64,000 nucleotides of DNA, from positions 342,914 through 406,913 of the forward strand of contig NZ_NFHP01000002.1 in NCBI RefSeq assembly GCF_002159335.1. Direction: 5' to 3'. Below are positions 58,247 to 64,000 of this stretch, piece by piece (within the stretch, counting starts at the first letter, position 1; the number at the start of each line of letters is the position of its first letter). Position numbers and translations under genes: made by a program. The stretch comes from Collinsella sp. An7. Its GTDB lineage: Bacteria > Actinomycetota > Coriobacteriia > Coriobacteriales > Coriobacteriaceae. The notes beneath the pieces were generated by a model, which worked only from the letters and a program-made list of their open reading frames with translations, was not told the DNA's origin and ran no database searches.

Positions 58247-59200
58247 CTACACCCGTGCGCGATAGCGGTCGACCCCGGCACGATAATCGCGCTGGTCGAG
58301 CTCGCGCAGCTGCTCAAACGCCTTGCGCTCAGCGTCTGTGAGATGCGTTGGCACCTCAACCTCAACCGTCACCAACAGTGCTCCCTTGCGCCCGCGGCGC
58401 TTGACGTCGGGCGCGCCCATCTCCTTAAAGCGGAAGGTCTTGCCCGACTGCGTGCCGGCCGGCACCTTGAGACGCACCGTGGCGCCGCCGGGCGTGGGCA
58501 CATCGACCTGACACCCGAGCGCCGCCTCCGCCACCGAGATGGGGAGCTTCATGGTTACGTCGGCACCTTTGCGCTTAAAGAGCGGGTGCTCCTCGACGTG
58601 CGTGGTAACCACCAGGTCGCCGCGCTCGCCACCGTTGGCGCCGTACTCGCCACGGCGCTTGTAGCGCAGCTTGCCGCCGTCAACGGCACCCGCGGGCACC
58701 GAGACGGTGAGGGACTGCTGCTCGCCCGTGGAAGGGATGCGATAGGTCACCTTGCGCGTGGTGCCCATGAAGGCGTCCTCGGCCGACACGTCCACGGTGA
58801 GCGACAGGTCGCTCCCCCGCTGCGGACGCGACTGCGCGCGGCCGCCCGCGTTGCCAAAGCCGCTGGCCCAATCACTGCCAAAGGCGCCGTCGCCGTTAAA
58901 GATGCTGCTGAAGATATCGCTCCAGCCGCCCGCCCCAGGGCCTCCCGAGGTATAGGTGTACGTGCCGCCCTGGCCACCCGCACCGGGCATGCCGCCAAAC
59001 ATCAGCAGCTGGTCGTACTCCTTGCGCTTCTTGGGATCAGAAAGCGTCTCGTACGCCTCGCTGATCTCTTTGAACTTGTCCTCATCGCCGCCCGCGTCGG
59101 GGTGATACTTCTGCGCGAGCTTGCGAAACGCGGTCTTGATCTCCTTGTCGGAGGCGTCGCGCTTGACGCCCAAGACATCGTAGAAATTTCGCTGAGGCAC
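58247..59200 (-). CDS. dnaJ: DnaJ/CbpA-type chaperone lacking the zinc finger
   Basis: This 317-residue protein opens with a J domain ([37 protein letters not shown] present). A Gly-rich linker and two beta-sandwich C-terminal domains follow ([45 protein letters not shown]). There are no CxxCxGxG repeats, so it is CbpA-like rather than a full type I DnaJ. It stimulates DnaK ATPase. It is transcribed with hspR. Confidence 0.95.
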   Translation of the reverse strand: MPQRNFYDVLGVKRDASDKEIKTAFRKLAQKYHPDAGGDEDKFKEISEAYETLSDPKKRKEYDQLLMFGGMPGAGGQGGTYTYTSGGPGAGGWSDIFSSIFNGDGAFGSDWASGFGNAGGRAQSRPQRGSDLSLTVDVSAEDAFMGTTRKVTYRIPSTGEQQSLTVSVPAGAVDGGKLRYKRRGEYGANGGERGDLVVTTHVEEHPLFKRKGADVTMKLPISVAEAALGCQVDVPTPGGATVRLKVPAGTQSGKTFRFKEMGAPDVKRRGRKGALLVTVEVEVPTHLTDAERKAFEQLRELDQRDYRAGVDRYRARV

Positions 59201-59255
59201 GCCTGCCTCCTTTCCTTAGTTGACGCTGCGGCTGTTCCGGGTGCCCCGCCTTGCC

Positions 59256-59299
59256 CTTCAATCGTCGGGCGTGGCGCAACGCCTACGCCCTCCTCTTTC
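59256..59299 (-). repeat. family D core inside a 90-bp palindrome
   Basis: Minus strand GAAAGAGGAGGGCGTAGG...GCCCGACGATTGAAG matches the 5329 copy. It is enclosed by perfect 14-nt arms GTTCCGGGTGCCCC (59234-59247) and GGGGCACCCGGAAC (59310-59323). Two direct repeats TTGCCTGACCT follow at 59337 and 59381. Confidence 0.7.
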
Positions 59300-59414
59300 A
59301 GGGCAATCCGGGGCACCCGGAACGCCCTCGCTGTCATTGCCTGACCTATGGCGCAATACCGTTCTTGCATCGCGCTGCTGTTGCCTGACCTGTCGGTGGT
59401 CAGCGCGCTACCGT

Positions 59415-59448
59415 AAAAAGGGGCTCCGAACCTGCGGCCCGGAGCCCC
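59415..59448 (-). terminator. terminator between grpE and dnaJ
   Basis: Minus strand: GGGGCTCCG and CGGAGCCCC pair perfectly and are followed by TTTTT. It lies just 5 nt after the grpE stop and probably separates dnaK-grpE from dnaJ-hspR. Confidence 0.85.
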
Positions 59449-59453
59449 TGCGA

Positions 59454-60344
59454 CTACTCCTGAGTGCCCTCGGGCGCCTCGTCCGCGGGCGCCCCGTCGG
59501 CATCCCCGGCCGCGGCCTCCGCCTCCGGCGCCGGGCGCTTGGGTCCGCCGTAGGTCACCGTTACCATGGCCGCACGGAGAATGCGGTCGGCCATGCGGTA
59601 GCCCTTCTGGTACACGTCGCGGACCGTCTCGTCGTAGGCGGTCGTGTCCTCAACGCGCCCCACGGCCTGGTGCTCGAGCGGGTCGAACGCCTCGCCCTGG
59701 GGGTCGATGGGCTCCACGCCCTCATGCGAGAGCACGTCGAGAATCTTGGTGTGGACGGCGTCCACCCCGTCCACGAACTGCTTGAGGTCGTCGGCCATCT
59801 CCTTCGAGCGGGCGTGCTCGATGGCGCGCTCGATGTCATCGATCACGGGCAGGAGCGCTGTCACGAGCTTCTCGGTTGCGCGGTCGCGCTCCGCCAGGCG
59901 CTCGGCGGCGGTGCGGCGGCGGAAATTCTCCCAGTCCGCCTGCAGGCGCGCCACGCGATCCTGAGCGTCGCGGACCTTGGCGTCGGCGCCGTCGCGCACC
60001 TCCTCGGCCTCGGCGAGCTTCTTGCGCACCTCGACGAGCTCGGCCTGAGCCTGCTCGTACTTGAGCTTAAAGTCGTCCGCCGCGGCCTCCTCGCCGGCAC
60101 GAATGGCCGCCTCGATCAGCTCCTCCTCGGTCATAGCCTCGGCGGCCTCGCTGACGGCAGCCTCGGCAACCTCGCCCTCAGCGGGCGTCTCGTCCGCCGG
60201 CGCGGCGGCCGCGGCCTCGGTGGCCTCGGCCGTCTCGCGGGTCTCGTCGGCGTCCTCTACGGGAATCTTCACGTCCTTCTCCTCAGAGTCAGCGGGGACA
60301 ACGGGCTGGCCTGCCACCCCCGTGCGAGCTTTCCGGGCGCGCAT
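59454..60344 (-). CDS. grpE: GrpE nucleotide exchange factor
   Basis: This 296-residue protein is longer than the usual 180-220 because of an acidic Ala/Glu-rich N-terminus of about 110 residues. The coiled-coil (KYEQAQAELVEVRKKLAEAEEV) is followed by the GrpE core (RLQADWENFRRRTAAERLAERDRATEKLVTALLPVIDDIERAI; GVEPIDPQGEAFDPLEHQAV; DVYQKGYRMADRILRAAMVTV). It releases ADP from DnaK. It begins 2 nt after dnaK stops, with a weak ribosome site, so it is probably coupled. Confidence 0.96.
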   Translation of the reverse strand: MRARKARTGVAGQPVVPADSEEKDVKIPVEDADETRETAEATEAAAAAPADETPAEGEVAEAAVSEAAEAMTEEELIEAAIRAGEEAAADDFKLKYEQAQAELVEVRKKLAEAEEVRDGADAKVRDAQDRVARLQADWENFRRRTAAERLAERDRATEKLVTALLPVIDDIERAIEHARSKEMADDLKQFVDGVDAVHTKILDVLSHEGVEPIDPQGEAFDPLEHQAVGRVEDTTAYDETVRDVYQKGYRMADRILRAAMVTVTYGGPKRPAPEAEAAAGDADGAPADEAPEGTQE

Positions 60345-60346
60345 GA

Positions 60347-62248
<1,902 letters not shown>

Positions 62249-62383
62249 AAGGGAGTACCTCCTTTTGCCGGGGCTCCCGCTCGCGGGCGCCCGGGCTTGT
62301 GCCGCAGGCCTGTCCCGCGGCTCGTTTGCTCGTTCTGGATCTATCTTATCCCGGTTGGGGGCGGCTTATACGTTAGTTTGCAG

Positions 62384-62412
62384 AAAATCTAAGTCGATTC
62401 ATATAAGATTTT
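62384..62412 (-). promoter_or_regulatory. dnaK upstream region with perfect inverted repeat
   Basis: AAAATCT (62384-62390) and AGATTTT (62406-62412) are perfect arms, 15 nt apart, in the AT-rich part of the gap 62249-62722. Minus-strand -35/-10 candidates TTACAA and TTATAT overlap it. Neither CIRCE nor HAIR is present. The rest of the gap holds only the ferredoxin promoter. Confidence 0.4.
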
Positions 62413-62636
62413 GTAACGCGACGATTGTAAGGTATTGGGGCGGGGCGGCGCGTCGTTTTTTTCAAACATGTACGCGCCGGACACGCCGTTTCTTCTTGTG
62501 CCGTGAGGCCGCCTCGGGGCGTGCTCCCGTCACCTTTCTGCTTCGCCACACCTCTCTCACCTGCAGCGCCTCCCACCTCGCAAAAGGTTTGCCTTGGCTG
62601 ACTCGGCGAATGGTATGAAAAGGACGCGCTGGGGTC

Positions 62637-62664
62637 TTGCAAATCGAGCGTCGCGGGGTATATT
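62637..62664 (+). promoter_or_regulatory. ferredoxin gene promoter
   Basis: TTGCAA (62637-62642), 16-nt spacer, TATATT (62659-62664), about 58 nt before the start codon. Confidence 0.65.
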
Positions 62665-62722
62665 GAAGCCACCAGACCCGGCCATTCGCCTAGACGCCGG
62701 GCGCTACAAGAGGAGGAACATC

Positions 62723-62908
62723 ATGGCCCATCCCGTTATCGAAGCCGACGAGTGCATCGCCTGCGGCGTCTGCGTTGACGACTGCCCCCAGAACGTCCTC
62801 GAGATGCAGGACGTCGCCACCGTGGTTGACGAGGATTCCTGCATCGCCTGCGGCATCTGCCAGGAGAACTGCCCGGCCGGCGCCATCACCGAGATCGCCG
62901 AGGACTAA
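62723..62908 (+). CDS. 2[4Fe-4S] ferredoxin, 61 residues
   Basis: The ATG at 62723 follows AGGAGG by 6 nt. The protein is MAHPVIEADE, CIACGVCVDDCPQ, linker, CIACGICQENCPAGAITEIAED, a compact clostridial-type ferredoxin with eight cysteines. It carries low-potential electrons and could serve as the reduced-ferredoxin donor for the Rnf complex. Single gene with its own promoter and terminator. Confidence 0.96.
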   Translation: MAHPVIEADECIACGVCVDDCPQNVLEMQDVATVVDEDSCIACGICQENCPAGAITEIAED

Positions 62909-62967
62909 GCTCCACACGATGCATTGGTAGCGCCCAGCGCTCCGGCAACCGAGCTCACGCTCGTAAA

Positions 62968-62991
62968 GGCTCCCTTCGGGGAGCCTTTTTT
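62968..62991 (+). terminator. ferredoxin gene terminator
   Basis: GGCTCCC-TTCG-GGGAGCC (one extra G) is followed by T6. Confidence 0.9.
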
Positions 62992-63089
62992 ATTTCGGAC
63001 GGGCGGAACGACAACGCCGGACGGCCTTGAGACAGCGGGCGGCAACGATTTGGGGCGCCCTTTTGGGCGATTTAGCGCGTCGAGAGTAA

Positions 63090-63240
63090 TTCGACCCCCA
63101 ATGTGAGCGCATCTTTTTGGACGGGCCTGTAGCACCGCCGCTTTGAGTCCGTTATCGGCAACAAACGCCCAGGTAAGCGCTTTAGTTACCTAAAGTGCTG
63201 CTCTCAGATTCTAAAAGATACACTCACATCGGGCATCGAG
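63090..63240 (-). repeat. Family A palindromic element, copy A5
   Basis: Arms TTCGACCCCCAATGTGAG... and ...CACATCGGGCATCGAG bound a 151-bp element. On the minus strand the interior matches A3 (AGCAGCACTTTA, ACTAAAGCGCTTACCTGG). It lies between the convergent ferredoxin and 63.3-kb genes and fills most of gap 62909-63266. Confidence 0.8.
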
Positions 63241-63266
63241 TTTTGCGAGACTACCGCAAACGCATA

Positions 63267-63854
63267 CTAATATGGTGCGCCGAGGGGCGGCAGCTGCTTG
63301 AGATAGGCCCAAACGCGCTGTTTGGCCGCCGGATCGGCAAGCGCCGCCTCAAACCCGCCGAGCGCAAGCACGCGCCGGCCGAGCACATGGGCCACAAGGC
63401 CGGGCTCGAGCATCGCAACCTCAAACTGCTCAATCTGGGAGAGGGCGTCTGCATAGGCCTCGCGCATCAGCGCAGCAGCCGGCTCGTCCAGAAGCACAAC
63501 TGCCTCGGGGTCGAGCGCCTCGAGCGCCTCGCGGAAGAGCTCCGGGGTGAGCGGCGCACCCTCCGGCACCGCGGGGACCACCGCAGGGTCACCTGTCCCC
63601 GCCACCGCGGCGAGCGCGCAGAAATCCTCCGGCGCGTAGCCGAGCCTCAAGAGCGCCGCCCGGAGCGCCTGCCCGTCCGCCCCGGCAAGAAGCTCGCCGC
63701 CGGAGCGCTCGGCATCGTTGAGCTCGCCTTTTACCAGCACGATGGGCGAGAAGCCGTCACCCGCCGTTATCACGCCGCGCTCGGCGAGGCTCTTGAGCTC
63801 CTGCTCGGCGGCGGCCAGCCGGGCCGAGCGGATATCGCGCGCAGATTGGGTCAT
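63267..63854 (-). CDS. hypothetical protein, possibly a degenerate uracil-DNA-glycosylase-like fold
   Basis: This 195-residue protein starts at ATG 63854 (AAAGGGGG upstream). Segments SPIVLVKGELNDAERSGGELL, LRAALLRLGYAPEDFCALAAV, LEALDPEAVVLLDEPAAALM and ADPAAKQRVWAYLKQLP run in the same order as the UDG superfamily pattern (lvGEaPG, G-L, lxPxvivxLG, P-x-K-x-x-W). The catalytic signatures themselves are missing. No membrane segment or signal. Function unknown; the fold suggestion is weak. Confidence 0.65.
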   Translation of the reverse strand: MTQSARDIRSARLAAAEQELKSLAERGVITAGDGFSPIVLVKGELNDAERSGGELLAGADGQALRAALLRLGYAPEDFCALAAVAGTGDPAVVPAVPEGAPLTPELFREALEALDPEAVVLLDEPAAALMREAYADALSQIEQFEVAMLEPGLVAHVLGRRVLALGGFEAALADPAAKQRVWAYLKQLPPLGAPY

Positions 63855-64000
63855 GGCGCCCCCTTTAGTCGGAGTTCTCAGACTGTAATGGTAGCGCGGG
63901 AGGGCGCTGAGGGCCGCAGCGTTCTGCTTTGCCGCGTTGCCCGCACCGTCGCTGCGCCGGCCACCACCGCGCTCGCCCCTCGGCCCCAGCGACCCCACCC

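Noticed and set aside
62723..62908. Small ferredoxin as a substitute RnfB subunit
   Set aside because: It lacks the RnfB membrane anchor and extra cluster domains, and is 40 kb from the rnf operon; more likely a soluble electron carrier.

Overview
The window is high-GC (mostly coding at 60-70% G+C by eye) and has the look of a Coriobacteriia genome (Olsenella/Atopobium/Collinsella type). This is an inference. It rests on dnaK-grpE-dnaJ-hspR with a CbpA-like DnaJ, an Rnf electron-transport cluster, a fused double-ATPase EcfA, a GlnR-like regulator beside glnA, and dedicated phospho-beta-glucoside use. No phage, integrase or transposase gene was seen.

Layout. 1-3.5 kb: the 5' part of a GH4 6-phospho-beta-glucosidase divergent from an RpiR regulator, then a DUF362/ferredoxin protein. 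3.7-5 kb: tRNA-Arg, a small toxin-antitoxin-like pair and an unknown gene behind LexA-type boxes. 5.5-10.1 kb: a marR-ABC-ABC exporter operon. 10.3-13.9 kb: two accessory genes set between arrays of alternating inverted repeats. 13.9-18 kb: a DUF2975/Xre pair, ligA and a Phd/RelE-like pair. 18.2-22.7 kb: rnfC-D-G-E-A followed by a 55-residue membrane protein where rnfB might be expected. 23-28 kb: dCMP deaminase, HtrA protease, the GlnR-like regulator and glnA. 28.9-32.2 kb: Feo iron uptake. 32.6-38.7 kb: a broken manA, YitT, an HPr, a HisZ-HisG fusion, and a Gx transporter with ApbE. 39.2-44.7 kb: murB and the nadA-nadB-nadC-niaR operon. 45.1-49 kb: an FMN riboswitch, ribU, ecfAA and ecfT. 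49.4-57.4 kb: a cellobiose-type PTS operon with two GH1 enzymes, its own HPr and a divergent PRD activator. 57.8-62.2 kb: the chaperone operons. 62.7-63.9 kb: a ferredoxin and an unknown gene.

Functional links. ApbE can flavinylate RnfD and RnfG, both of which carry SGAT-type sites. RibU-EcfAAT imports riboflavin under an FMN riboswitch, so flavin supply and flavin-dependent electron transport are both present. The GlnR-like regulator has a consensus GlnR box upstream of the adjacent glnA. NiaR closes its own NAD operon, and direct repeats overlap the operon's -35.

The most unusual content is intergenic. Several families of palindromic repeats recur: (A) a roughly 151-bp element with about 27-bp terminal inverted repeats, five copies, four of them between convergent genes; (B) arrays of a 15-bp motif alternating in orientation about every 42 nt; (C) short hairpins around a GTCCCC core, one lying inside an ABC transporter gene; (D) a 44-bp motif; plus single long palindromes. 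Two 247-bp near-identical direct repeats flank the whole PTS operon.
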